Assembly: GCA_900543155.1 (NCBI GenBank)
Contig: UQQN01000012.1
Coordinates: 1 to 36,384 of the forward strand
Direction of reading: 5' to 3'
DNA length: 36,384 nucleotides
Origin: an uncultured Prevotella sp.
Lineage (GTDB): Bacteria > Bacteroidota > Bacteroidia > Bacteroidales > Bacteroidaceae
Positions 8,138 through 16,658 of the stretch are shown here, in pieces; within the stretch, counting starts at the first letter, position 1; each line of letters begins with the position of its first letter. A model generated the notes under the pieces. That model made no database searches. It was given only the letters and a program-made list of their open reading frames with translations, and was not told the DNA's origin. The position numbers were made by a program, and so were the translations under genes.

Positions 8138-8944
8138 TTAGTTGTTCAAGCAAATACCTGTGAGAATGCGACCAGAATGAATACCCAACCTCCTTGCAGA
8201 GAAAAATGTGTCGTGATGTTGGAAGGTGCAAATACCCGATATTTGAATATTCGACAATTCTACACCCGCTTCTTCAAGCAAGAAAACATTTGCAGCCCAA
8301 AGGTCTATATGAGGTTTGTTTGCATAGTTGTTCGAAATAACGCTCTCAGGGAAATTAACTTTTAAAAACTCCGCAACAACTTCTTCGCCCACTTCAAAAG
8401 CATCTAAAGAAATGCTTGGACCTATCAAGGCTTTGCAGTCATTTGCCACTGTGCCAAAGGCATGTGCCATTTTATCTAAACAAACTTGCGAAATGCGTTG
8501 TACTGTGCCACGCCATCCTGCATGAATGGCTGCAATGGCATGGTGCTTCTCGTCATAAAGCAATATGGGAACACAATCGGCTGTAGAAACGCTGATACAC
8601 TGATGGGGTAGGGAAGTGATGAGTGCATCTATCTCTTGAAGACATTGTGTTTGTTCTTCAACATCTTTATCTAAAAATGCAGCATCAATTTCAAGAACAT
8701 TTGCCGTGTGTGTTTGTCGGGGTAACCAAAGCTCATTTTCGTTTACACCTAACTCATTGCAAAGCCATGCTTTATTTTTAGCCACACGCTCTGCATTGTC
8801 ACCACAATAGTACGTCACGTTAAAAGCGGCATAGTTGCCCATGGCTTTCACTTCTTCTGCCGAAAGTGGTAGAGGCGAAATGCGTGTGGTAGAAAAAGCT
8901 GTAACATCGTTACCAAGATTATATTTTAGTAAAGTATCTGTCAT
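8138..8944 (-). CDS. pgeF: PgeF/YfiH family purine nucleoside phosphorylase (polyphenol oxidase domain)
   Basis: This belongs to the YfiH/LACC1 family (Cu-oxidase_4 domain). Members have been linked to purine nucleoside phosphorolysis/deamination and to editing of peptidoglycan precursors. The metal and catalytic triad is visible: His79 in RQTHT, Cys124 in STADCVP and His141 in IHAGWRG. The C-terminal signature is CTFQHHDTFFSARR. I start at the ATG at 8944 (MTDTLLKYNLG), giving 268 residues. An in-frame ATG 42 bases upstream would add a hydrophobic segment not typical of the family, and it falls within a hairpin. The gene lies 93 bases downstream of obgE, on the same strand. Substrate is not decided by sequence. 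Confidence 0.9.
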   Translation of the reverse strand: MTDTLLKYNLGNDVTAFSTTRISPLPLSAEEVKAMGNYAAFNVTYYCGDNAERVAKNKAWLCNELGVNENELWLPRQTHTANVLEIDAAFLDKDVEEQTQCLQEIDALITSLPHQCISVSTADCVPILLYDEKHHAIAAIHAGWRGTVQRISQVCLDKMAHAFGTVANDCKALIGPSISLDAFEVGEEVVAEFLKVNFPESVISNNYANKPHIDLWAANVFLLEEAGVELSNIQISGICTFQHHDTFFSARRLGIHSGRILTGICLNN

Positions 8945-8960
8945 AGGATATGCTATATAT

Positions 8961-9016
8961 AAAAGTGCAAATGTCAAGAAACTCATACTAATGGCGCCTT
9001 GTCATTTGCACATTTT
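8961..9016. repeat. Hairpin between obgE and pgeF (TGTGCAAATG family)
   Basis: Arms 8961-8978 and 8998-9016 are complementary apart from one bulge and one mismatch, with a 19-base loop. The core GTGCAAATG is shared with the hairpin between adk and obgE. On the minus strand the second arm is followed by TTTTATATATAG, so it could attenuate transcription from obgE into pgeF. Confidence 0.5.
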
Positions 9017-9037
9017 GTTTTTGTAAGAAGAAGGATA

Positions 9038-10207
9038 TTAGTCCTCCAAATCCTCAATATCGTAGATGTCATCGTCGATTACGTCATCATCATCTTCAAT
9101 ACCTGTGGTATCAAAGTCAGCTTGCCAGTCGGCAAAATCTGAAGCCAATACATTTACCTCTCTGTCGCGATGAACGATAGAACCTCCTTCGCTAACAGAC
9201 TGTAACTTGTTACTTTCGCTATTCAACTCTTCCCAAAGAATGTCCTTCAGTTTATCAAGACCAAAACCTGTTACAGCAGAAATATACACTACCGGAAGAT
9301 CATCGGGCAATTCGCTACGTAACATCTCCATTAACTCATCATCCAACAAGTCGCACTTTGTTACAGCCAATACACGATGCTTGTCGAGCATGCCTGGATT
9401 GAATTTAGACAATTCGCCCAACAAAATTTGATATTCTTTGGCAATATTATCAGTGTCACCTGGTACCATGAACAATAGGAGTGAGTTACGTTCTATATGA
9501 CGCAAGAAGCGCAAACCTAAGCCACGACCTTCGCTTGCACCCTCAATAATACCAGGAATATCAGCCATCACAAACGATTTATTATCGCGATAAGCCACAA
9601 CACCCAAGCTAGGTTCCATTGTGGTAAATGGATAATTTGCAATTTTGGGACGAGCAGACGATAACGCTGAAACAAGTGTAGATTTACCTGCATTAGGGAA
9701 GCCTACAAGACCAACGTCTGCAAGCAATTTCAACTCCAAAATGACCATCATCTCTTGCATAGGTTCGCCTGGTTGTGCATAACGAGGAGCCTGGTTTGTT
9801 GAAGTTCTAAATTGCCAGTTACCCAATCCACCACGACCACCTTTAAGCAACATTACTACTTGGCCGTCTTCAGTTACATCACAAAGATATTTACCTGTTT
9901 CGGCATCATAGGCAACTGTTCCAGGAGGTACATCGATATAACGATCTTCACCATCAGAACCATGCGAGCAGCATTTTGAACCATTACCACCATTGCCAGC
10001 AAAGACATGTCGGTCATAGCGCAAGTGTAGCAGCGTCCAATAGTTATGATTGGCACGCAGATAAATGTTACCACCACGGCCACCGTCACCACCGTCAGGT
10101 CCGCCATTGGGTTGATACTTAGCTCTGTGAAGGTGCATAGAGCCTCGGCCACCCTTACCCGAGCGGCAATATATCTTTACGTAGTCTACAAAATTTGATT
10201 CGGCCAT
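9038..10207 (-). CDS. obgE: GTPase Obg, ribosome-associated
   Basis: Obg is an essential GTPase that binds the 50S subunit and links ribosome maturation to growth. The glycine-rich Obg fold occupies residues 1-158, with several GGxGG turns (GPDGGDGGRGG, GNGGNGSK, KGGRGGLGN). The G domain follows: G1 GFPNAGKS at 169-176, the Thr-containing switch YPFTT, DIPGIIEGA as G3, TKCD as G4 and a SAVTG G5. The C-terminal 30 residues are highly acidic (runs of Asp), as is common in the variable tail. I start at ATG 10207 (MAESNFVDYV), giving 389 residues. An in-frame ATG 69 bases upstream would add an atypical extension. The gene lies between adk and pgeF on the same strand. Confidence 0.97.
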   Translation of the reverse strand: MAESNFVDYVKIYCRSGKGGRGSMHLHRAKYQPNGGPDGGDGGRGGNIYLRANHNYWTLLHLRYDRHVFAGNGGNGSKCCSHGSDGEDRYIDVPPGTVAYDAETGKYLCDVTEDGQVVMLLKGGRGGLGNWQFRTSTNQAPRYAQPGEPMQEMMVILELKLLADVGLVGFPNAGKSTLVSALSSARPKIANYPFTTMEPSLGVVAYRDNKSFVMADIPGIIEGASEGRGLGLRFLRHIERNSLLLFMVPGDTDNIAKEYQILLGELSKFNPGMLDKHRVLAVTKCDLLDDELMEMLRSELPDDLPVVYISAVTGFGLDKLKDILWEELNSESNKLQSVSEGGSIVHRDREVNVLASDFADWQADFDTTGIEDDDDVIDDDIYDIEDLED

Positions 10208-10290
10208 AGTTCTTAAAATGTACAGATGTGGAGAAAAAGCAGATAAGTTTATATTAAGTAGGAGTTCAATGAACACCTATTTATGAGAGC

Positions 10291-10361
10291 AATGTGCAAA
10301 TATGAAGACGCACAACAAATTATTTAGTAATAAGTATTTTACATCTTCACATTTGCACATT
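10291..10361. repeat. Hairpin between adk and obgE (ATGTGCAAAT family)
   Basis: Arms 10291-10308 (AATGTGCAAATATGAAGA) and 10344-10361 are inverted copies differing at one position, with a 35-base loop. It fills the 186-base gap between the adk stop and the obgE start and shares its core with the hairpin ahead of pgeF. A role in attenuation or mRNA processing between the two genes is possible but unproven. Confidence 0.5.
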
Positions 10362-10393
10362 CAAACAGTCAACAAAAAGCGTGTTCCGCTTTT

Positions 10394-10963
10394 TTAAAGG
10401 CTGTCAATTACAGCACAGAGAGCTGCATTGATTTCTTCGAGCGAGCCGTAGCCTTTCACTGCATGGCGCTTACCTTCCTTCTCATACCATTCGATGAGAG
10501 GAGCAGTCTGACCATTGTAAACGTCGAGACGTTTCTTGATAGTTTCAGCATTATCATCGGCACGACCAGAAGTCTTGCCACGATTGATAAGGCGTTCCAT
10601 CAACATATCCTCAGGGACATCTAATTCAAGCATGCCTGCAACCTCTGTGTTACGCTCAGCCAACATCTTCTTTAAAGCTTCAGCTTGAGGAATAGTGCGA
10701 GGGAAACCATCAAAGATAACACCTTCGCAAGGGCAAAGGGCATCGTATGTAGCAGCAAGGATATCAATCATCAATGAGTCGGGGATAAGTTGACCATTGT
10801 CAATGAAACCCTTAGCAGTATTGCCAAGTTCAGTACCATTCTTAATCTCAGCACGGAGCACGTCACCTGTTGAGATGTGCTTAAATCCATACTTCTTTAC
10901 GAGCAAATCGCTCTGTGTTCCTTTGCCTGAGCCAGGAGCACCGAAGATAACGATATTCTTCAT
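10394..10963 (-). CDS. adk: Adenylate kinase
   Basis: Adenylate kinase is a cytosolic enzyme that interconverts ATP + AMP and 2 ADP. The P-loop GAPGSGKGT is at residues 8-16, followed by the AMP-binding STGDVLR and FDGFPRT segments and the Arg pair of the GRADD region. At 189 residues it has the short LID form: the longer zinc-binding LID with its four Cys is absent. The start ATG at 10963 gives MKNIVIFGAPGSGKG, exactly the family N-terminus. It lies between hpt and obgE on the minus strand, with 74 bases separating it from hpt, so co-transcription with hpt is plausible; both are purine-nucleotide genes. Confidence 0.97.
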   Translation of the reverse strand: MKNIVIFGAPGSGKGTQSDLLVKKYGFKHISTGDVLRAEIKNGTELGNTAKGFIDNGQLIPDSLMIDILAATYDALCPCEGVIFDGFPRTIPQAEALKKMLAERNTEVAGMLELDVPEDMLMERLINRGKTSGRADDNAETIKKRLDVYNGQTAPLIEWYEKEGKRHAVKGYGSLEEINAALCAVIDSL

Positions 10964-11037
10964 TTTCGTGTGTGTGAATGAAAATATAAAATGTTTAGTT
11001 AAGATATAGTCTTAGTAAAGTCACTGTGTGCAAATAT

Positions 11038-11574
11038 TTACTCTGTCACAGTGTAGATACTAGGCAAGTTACGTCCCTCGCCATCATAATCAAGACCATA
11101 ACCTACAATAAAGTCGTTAGGAATCTCGAAGCAGCAATAGGGAATGTCTAAATTTACCTTCAAATTACCAGGTTTAACAAGCAATGCAGCAATCTTAATG
11201 TCAGCAGGTTGCTTTTCTTTAAGTAAATCAAGCAAATGCACCATTGTTAACCCCGAGTCGATAATATCTTCCACAATAACTACCGTACGATCTTTAATAT
11301 CCTCCTTTAAACCGATAAGTTGTTTTACATCGCCTGTAGAAGAAGTACCCTCATACGATGCCATTCTAACAAACGAGATTTCGCAAGGAGTATCAATGCC
11401 ACGCAATAAATCGGCAGCAAAGACAAAAGAACCATTGAGCACAGCCAAGAATAAGGGACGTTTACCCTCTAAATCATGACTAATCTGTGCAGCAATCTCA
11501 GCAACACGCGCTTTTATTTTTTCTTCAGGAATAGAAACTGCGAACTCACGGTCGCGAACCTTAATTTTATCCAT
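11038..11574 (-). CDS. hpt: Hypoxanthine phosphoribosyltransferase
   Basis: This purine salvage enzyme transfers phosphoribose from PRPP to hypoxanthine or guanine. The PRPP-binding signature VVIVEDIIDSGLTM is intact, with the paired acidic residues and the DSGxT loop. SFVRMASYEGTSSTGDV supplies the flexible loop, and the C-terminal FIVGYGLDYDGEGRNLP closes the purine pocket. The length of 178 residues fits the family. The start is ATG 11574 (MDKIKVRDREF). It is transcribed divergently from mutS2 from a promoter overlapping that of mutS2, and it heads a same-strand group with adk, obgE and pgeF. Confidence 0.95.
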   Translation of the reverse strand: MDKIKVRDREFAVSIPEEKIKARVAEIAAQISHDLEGKRPLFLAVLNGSFVFAADLLRGIDTPCEISFVRMASYEGTSSTGDVKQLIGLKEDIKDRTVVIVEDIIDSGLTMVHLLDLLKEKQPADIKIAALLVKPGNLKVNLDIPYCCFEIPNDFIVGYGLDYDGEGRNLPSIYTVTE

Positions 11575-11680
11575 TGAGGTGATTCTAATTGGGGTTTAAG
11601 ATGTCAACAAAATAGCTAAAAAGGCGTTGGAAAATGCGTATGCCTGTAATCTAAATCGTCAACACGTGAAACTTTTGAGT

Positions 11681-11710
11681 GCAAAAGTACGATTTTTTTC
11701 GTACTTTTGC
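11681..11710. promoter_or_regulatory. Back-to-back hpt and mutS2 promoters forming a palindrome
   Basis: Perfect 11-bp arms GCAAAAGTACG (11681-11691) and CGTACTTTTGC (11700-11710) flank an 8-base A/T loop. Each arm is a consensus -7 box: TACTTTTG on the plus strand at 11702-11709 for mutS2, and the same on the minus strand at 11682-11689 for hpt. The two boxes are 12 bases apart, so simultaneous polymerase binding looks impossible. Candidate TTG elements lie 23-24 bases from each box, slightly further than usual. The mutS2 leader would be only about 15-20 bases. Confidence 0.6.
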
Positions 11711-11731
11711 GTCAAAAATAGAAACATATAA

Positions 11732-14344
11732 ATGATTTATCCTGAAAATTTTGAACATAAAATAGGATTTACCGAAATAAGAACGCTTTTAAAGGGGCGT
11801 TGTTTGTCGTCATTAGGTACTGAATGGGTCGACAAACAATTACACTTTATGAGTAATGCACAAGAGATTGAACAATCACTTGAAGAGGCGCGACAATTTA
11901 AATTGTTTATGGAGCAAACCGACGAAGAAACAGAGTCGGAATTCTTTGATGTGCGCGAACCTCTGTTGCGTGTTCGTCCAGAACGCACTTATCTTGAAGA
12001 GCAAGACCTTTTTAATTTAAAACGCTCTATGGTTTCGGTGCTATCGTATGTAAAGTTCTTTACACAAACCACCGATCAAGATGAAGAAGACGTTGTCAGT
12101 GACGAAGGGGCTGACAGTACAAGCACCCCTAATTTTGTTTATCCTGCTTTGGGCGCTATGGCAGCCGAAGTAATGGTTTTTCCGCATATCGTAAGTCGCA
12201 TTGATTCTATACTCAACAAATACGGAAAGGTAAAAGACACTGCTTCAACAGAACTACTTTCATTGCGTCATCAAATTGAGGTTACCACACGTGGCATTTC
12301 GCACAGTCTTCGCTCTATTATTACTGAAGCACAAACCTCTGGCTATATTGAACGTGATGTGACTCCTACACTTCGTGATGGACGTCTCGTAATTCCTGTA
12401 GCCCCTGCTGTAAAACGCAAAATTAAAGGTATCGTACATGATGAAAGTGCCACTGGTAAAACTGTTTTCATAGAACCTGCAGCCATTGTCGATGCCAACA
12501 ATAAAATTCGTTCGCTCAAAGCAGCAGAACGTCGTGAAGTCATGCGTATTTTGCAAGAACTCACTGCCGAGATTCGTCCGCACATCCCTTCACTATTGAA
12601 TTCATTGCAATTCTTGGCACACGTTGACTATCTGCGTGCTGTAATGCAGTATGCCAACTCTTTCGATGCCATTACACCGCAAATCACACGCAGACCCAAC
12701 ATACAGTGGGTGGAAGCCCGACACCCTCTTTTGCAAAAAAATCTTGCCAAACATGGTGCACAGATTGTTCCACTCAATATCTCATTACGTCAACAACAAC
12801 ACATTCTGCTCATTTCGGGTCCTAATGCAGGTGGTAAGTCTGTATGTCTTAAAACAGCAGCTTTGTTGCAATATATGTTGCAATGTGGACTCCCTGTTCC
12901 CGTTGACGAAAGTTCGCACCCTGGTATTTTCTCTGATATCATGATTGACATTGGCGATGAACAAAGCATAGAGAACGACCTCTCTACTTATTCTTCGCAT
13001 TTGGTCAACATGAAACAGATGATGAAGTACGCCACACCCAGCAGTTTGCTACTTATCGATGAATTTGGTACAGGCACTGAACCACAAATTGGTGGCGCTT
13101 TGGCACAAGCCATACTTAAACGCTTTGTAAAAAGCCAAACTTATGGTATTATCACTACTCACTATCAAAATCTAAAGCACTTCGCTTCACGCACTCCTTC
13201 TATCGTGAATGGTGCAATGCTCTATGACAGTGCGCAACTACGTCCACTGTTCGTATTGCAAATAGGTAATCCTGGTAGCTCGTTTGCCATTGAAATAGCA
13301 CGTAAAATTGGACTTCCTGCCGACGTTATAAACTATGCGGCACAACTTGTAGGCAAAGATTATGTAATGAGCGATAAATACGTGCAAGACATTGTGCGCG
13401 ATAAAGCCGTATGGGAAACCAAACGTCAAAATGTGCATCAGCGCGAAGCACAACTTGAAAATACCATTGCACAATACGAGCAAAAGTTGCAAGCTTTGCA
13501 GCATGAACGTACTGAGATTCTTGCTGATGCCAAAGACCAAGCCCAACAACTCTTTGACCAAGCCAACGCACGTATTGAAAACACAATTCGTACCATTAAG
13601 CAGGCTCAGGCTGAAAAAGAGAAAACTAAAACTGTGCGCAATGAATTGGCTGCCTTTAAAGACGAGATTCAAAACAATCATGATGAGCAAGACGCTTTGG
13701 CACGTAAAATTGCAAAAATTCAGCGTCGTCAACAGCGTAAGGCTGAAGGAGGGGAAAATGCCCGTACACGCAATGCTGCCAATGAAGCCTCTGTTGCTGC
13801 AAAACTCCGTGCTTCAAGTGGACGTGATAATGCAGACTCTCATACTGCCACTGGTTCAACCAAACAACAAACCATTACGGCTGGATGCTATGTGCGCATA
13901 GCCGGACAATCTGCCATTGGGCGTGTTGAAAGCATTAGTGGTAAGAATGCCAAAGTCCTTTTTGGTGTCATGCATACTCAGGTGCCTCTTAGCAAACTCA
14001 AAGTGTCGCAACCTCCTAAACCCAATGCCGACAATCCGTTAGGTCCTGCTGCAACTTTTATCAGTAAGGAAACACGCGATGCCATGAGCGAAAAACGCCT
14101 ACACTTCAAACCCCAAATCGACATTCGAGGTATGCGTGTAGACGAAGCACTCACTGCTGTAACCTACTTTATTGATGAAGCCTTACAGTTTCAGCAAAGT
14201 CCAGTGCGTATTCTTCATGGTACAGGTACAGGCGCACTACGTCAGTTAGTTCGCACTTATCTCAACACAGTTCCTGGCATTCATAACTTTCACGATGAAC
14301 ACCCTCAATTCGGCGGATCGGGTATTACCGTAGTTGAATTGTAA
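11732..14344 (+). CDS. mutS2: Endonuclease MutS2 (Smr-domain MutS paralogue)
   Basis: MutS2 proteins lack the mismatch-binding domains of MutS. They are linked to suppression of recombination and, in Bacillus, to rescue of collided ribosomes. The core and clamp region occupies about residues 1-330. The ATPase follows with Walker A GPNAGGKS at 363-370, Walker B LLIDEFGTGTEP and the TTHYQNLKHFA motif. A long charged coiled coil spans about 520-660, then a basic linker and a KOW-like segment. The C-terminal Smr domain lies at about 790-870 (IDIRGMRVDEAL and RILHGTGTGALR), the latter containing the HGxG nuclease-type motif. At 870 residues it is intact. The strand, spacing and following terminator suggest a monocistronic gene. 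Confidence 0.95.
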   Translation: MIYPENFEHKIGFTEIRTLLKGRCLSSLGTEWVDKQLHFMSNAQEIEQSLEEARQFKLFMEQTDEETESEFFDVREPLLRVRPERTYLEEQDLFNLKRSMVSVLSYVKFFTQTTDQDEEDVVSDEGADSTSTPNFVYPALGAMAAEVMVFPHIVSRIDSILNKYGKVKDTASTELLSLRHQIEVTTRGISHSLRSIITEAQTSGYIERDVTPTLRDGRLVIPVAPAVKRKIKGIVHDESATGKTVFIEPAAIVDANNKIRSLKAAERREVMRILQELTAEIRPHIPSLLNSLQFLAHVDYLRAVMQYANSFDAITPQITRRPNIQWVEARHPLLQKNLAKHGAQIVPLNISLRQQQHILLISGPNAGGKSVCLKTAALLQYMLQCGLPVPVDESSHPGIFSDIMIDIGDEQSIENDLSTYSSHLVNMKQMMKYATPSSLLLIDEFGTGTEPQIGGALAQAILKRFVKSQTYGIITTHYQNLKHFASRTPSIVNGAMLYDSAQLRPLFVLQIGNPGSSFAIEIARKIGLPADVINYAAQLVGKDYVMSDKYVQDIVRDKAVWETKRQNVHQREAQLENTIAQYEQKLQALQHERTEILADAKDQAQQLFDQANARIENTIRTIKQAQAEKEKTKTVRNELAAFKDEIQNNHDEQDALARKIAKIQRRQQRKAEGGENARTRNAANEASVAAKLRASSGRDNADSHTATGSTKQQTITAGCYVRIAGQSAIGRVESISGKNAKVLFGVMHTQVPLSKLKVSQPPKPNADNPLGPAATFISKETRDAMSEKRLHFKPQIDIRGMRVDEALTAVTYFIDEALQFQQSPVRILHGTGTGALRQLVRTYLNTVPGIHNFHDEHPQFGGSGITVVEL

Positions 14345-14401
14345 GTTGGTTGTAATAGTCCTTAGTATAACATCTGGTAGGTGTAAACCCATATATTTTT
14401 A

Positions 14402-14443
14402 ATGCGCAGTTCTAAGCCCTGTGTTTAGAGCTGCGTATTTTTT
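14402..14443 (+). terminator. mutS2 terminator
   Basis: Stem arms 14402-14415 and 14425-14438 pair along 14 bases with two G-U wobbles and a 9-base loop, followed by a run of T at 14437-14443. It is a typical intrinsic terminator 57 bases after the mutS2 stop. Confidence 0.8.
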
Positions 14444-14675
14444 TGTGCATTTTCTAAACTTTTGTCAGAAACAAACTAAAATATAAGTACAAAAACTCAC
14501 GCATGGTGAATCTTATAGTATACAACACTCGTCATGTCCTAAAAAGTAGAGAAGAACTATCATTGTGAAGCAATTTTCAGTGTAATCTTTCACTTTGTAA
14601 TGGAAAAATGTACTTTTTTAGCGTTTTTCTAAAAAAATAATTACCGTAAAAGCATTATGATATGAAAAATGTATG

Positions 14676-14683
14676 TATATTTG
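14676..14683 (+). promoter_or_regulatory. asnB promoter -7 box
   Basis: TATATTTG followed by C fits the Bacteroidetes -7 consensus. No clear upstream TTG is seen. The implied leader to the ATG at 14761 is about 70 bases. Confidence 0.5.
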
Positions 14684-14760
14684 CAGCGTGATAACAAAAT
14701 CACAAACGCAAAGACATTTGTCAAGAACGTAAACTAGTACAAAAACTAAATGTAAGGGTT

Positions 14761-16428
14761 ATGTGTGGCATAGTTTCTATTTTCAATATTCAAGAGCAAA
14801 CGCCTGAATTGCGAAAAAAAGCTCTTGAAATGAGCAAGAAGATTCGCCATCGTGGACCAGACTGGAGTGGAATATATTGTGGCAAGAGTGCTATTCTTTG
14901 CCATGAGAGGTTGTCGATTGTGGATCCACAAAGCGGTAAGCAACCTTTATTTTCGCCCGATAAGAAGCAGGTCCTCGCTGTAAATGGTGAAATTTACAAC
15001 CATCAACAAATCCGAAAGGATTTTGAGGGAAAATACCAATTCCAAACAGGGTCAGATTGTGAAGTGATTCTCGCCTTGTATAAGGAAAAAGGAATCAATT
15101 TTCTTGAAGACATAAATGGTATTTATGCCTTTGCACTCTACGATGAGGAAAAAGACGATTTTCTGATTGCTCGCGACCCTATAGGTGTAATTCCTCTATA
15201 CATCGGTCACGATAAAGACGGAACCGTATATTGCGCCTCTGAGTTAAAAGCCCTCGAAGGCTATTGCGACGAATACGAACCATTTTTACCTGGACATTAT
15301 TATTTAGGTTCTCAAGGCAAAATGGTGAAATGGTATCATCGCGATTGGGAAAGCTACGATAATGTCAAAGACAATAGCTCTTCAGTAAAAGAAGTGCACG
15401 ATGCACTCGAAGCTGCTGTAAAGCGCCAACTCATGTGCGATGTACCTTATGGCGTATTGCTTTCAGGCGGTTTAGACAGCTCGGTAATCAGTGCTATTGC
15501 CAAAAAATATGCAGCACATCGTATTGAAACAAATAGTACGCAAGCTGCTTGGTGGCCACAGCTACACTCATTTGCTGTAGGTCTGAAAGGAGCGCCCGAC
15601 TTGGCTAAAGCCAAAGAGGTTGCAGACTTTATTGGTACAGTTCATCATGAAATAAACTACACTATCCAAGAAGGGTTGGACGCAGTTCGTGATGTAATTT
15701 ACTTTATCGAAACTTACGATGTTACTACAGTCAGGGCATCAACTCCTATGTACTTGTTGGCACGTGTCATCAAGTCTATGGGTATCAAAATGGTGCTTTC
15801 AGGCGAAGGAGCTGACGAGGTATTTGGTGGATACCTTTATTTTCATAAGGCACCCACGCCACAAGCTTTTCACGAAGAAACCGTGCGTAAACTCTCAAAG
15901 CTTCATCTCTACGATTGTCTAAGAGCCAACAAGAGTTTATCTGCGTGGGGCGTTGAAGGTCGTGTACCTTTCCTCGACAAAGATTTTTTGGATGTTGCTA
16001 TGCGCCAAAATCCATCAGCAAAAATGTGCCCAGGCGCAACCATCGAAAAGAAGATTGTGCGTGAAGCCTTTGCCAATATGCTACCCGAAGACGTAGCATG
16101 GCGTCAGAAAGAACAATTCTCTGATGGAGTAGGGTATTCATGGATTGACACACTGAAAGAGATTACTGCAAATGCCGTGTCTGACGAACAAATGGTGCAT
16201 GCAGCCGAAAGGTTCCCCATCAATCCTCCTATGAATAAGGAAGAATATTATTACCGCTCGATATTCGAAGAATATTTCCCAAGTGAAAGTGCCGCACGCA
16301 GTGTACCAAGTGTTCCTAGTGTAGCATGCTCTACTGCTGAAGCACTTGCATGGGATGCTTCTTTCAAAAACGTAAACGATCCGAGTGGACGTGCTGTAGC
16401 AGGTGTTCACGAGGATGCTTATAAATAA
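14761..16428 (+). CDS. asnB: Asparagine synthase B, glutamine-hydrolysing
   Basis: AsnB makes asparagine from aspartate, ATP and glutamine in the cytosol. Cys2, exposed after Met removal (MCGIVSIFN), is the glutaminase nucleophile. RHRGPDWSG and the NGEIYNH segment complete the N-terminal amidotransferase domain. The synthetase domain carries the PPi loop SGGLDSS at residues 235-241 and the conserved SGEGADEVFGGY. The total of 555 residues matches the E. coli AsnB class. The tail ends in the familiar DPSGRAV. The gene is flanked by its own promoter and a strong terminator, so it is monocistronic. Confidence 0.97.
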   Translation: MCGIVSIFNIQEQTPELRKKALEMSKKIRHRGPDWSGIYCGKSAILCHERLSIVDPQSGKQPLFSPDKKQVLAVNGEIYNHQQIRKDFEGKYQFQTGSDCEVILALYKEKGINFLEDINGIYAFALYDEEKDDFLIARDPIGVIPLYIGHDKDGTVYCASELKALEGYCDEYEPFLPGHYYLGSQGKMVKWYHRDWESYDNVKDNSSSVKEVHDALEAAVKRQLMCDVPYGVLLSGGLDSSVISAIAKKYAAHRIETNSTQAAWWPQLHSFAVGLKGAPDLAKAKEVADFIGTVHHEINYTIQEGLDAVRDVIYFIETYDVTTVRASTPMYLLARVIKSMGIKMVLSGEGADEVFGGYLYFHKAPTPQAFHEETVRKLSKLHLYDCLRANKSLSAWGVEGRVPFLDKDFLDVAMRQNPSAKMCPGATIEKKIVREAFANMLPEDVAWRQKEQFSDGVGYSWIDTLKEITANAVSDEQMVHAAERFPINPPMNKEEYYYRSIFEEYFPSESAARSVPSVPSVACSTAEALAWDASFKNVNDPSGRAVAGVHEDAYK

Positions 16429-16497
16429 AGCGATACAAAAGCTTTGTAATAACCAAGAGACTTGACTAAACTATATAATGTTATTTTGGTTGATCTG

Positions 16498-16539
16498 TCC
16501 GTCACACACACCAACGGGTGCCTGTGTGGCGGATTTTTT
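16498..16539 (+). terminator. asnB terminator
   Basis: TCCGTCACACA (16498-16508) pairs with TGTGTGGCGGA (16523-16533) with one wobble, followed by six T. It is a clear intrinsic terminator 70 bases after the asnB stop. Confidence 0.85.
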
Positions 16540-16594
16540 ATGAAATATCAAGAAGAATTGGTACTATTTTTATGCTAAGCGGTTGTATATTTTA

Positions 16595-16602
16595 TACCTT
16601 TG
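16595..16602 (+). promoter_or_regulatory. Promoter -7 box of the NlpE-like lipoprotein gene
   Basis: TACCTTTG followed by C matches the Bacteroidetes consensus 57 bases before the start codon. No TTG occurs at 19-21 bases upstream; the nearest one is too close. Confidence 0.5.
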
Positions 16603-16658
16603 CACCCTGTATAAGTGTGGTTATAGCATCGCATAAAAGTAACTAAAAAAATAGCAAT

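Larger units (their letters stand above)
14345..14760. other. Intergenic region between mutS2 and asnB
   Basis: This interval holds the mutS2 terminator (14402-14443) and the asnB promoter (14676-14683). A weak inverted repeat CTAAAAAGTA (14539-14548) / TACTTTTTTAG (14611-14621) lies between them with a 62-base loop, and may be chance in A/T-rich DNA. I see no coding feature. Confidence 0.55.

Noticed and set aside
11022..11053. Inverted repeat CACTGTG/CACAGTG at the hpt stop codon as a terminator
   Set aside because: The arms are only 7 bp with an 18-base loop, and the minus strand beyond them has no T-run.
13238..13901. Long open frames on both strands inside mutS2 (13238-13732 minus, 13392-13901 plus)
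   Set aside because: They cover the repetitive coiled-coil coding region, where biased codon use opens other frames; neither has family features.
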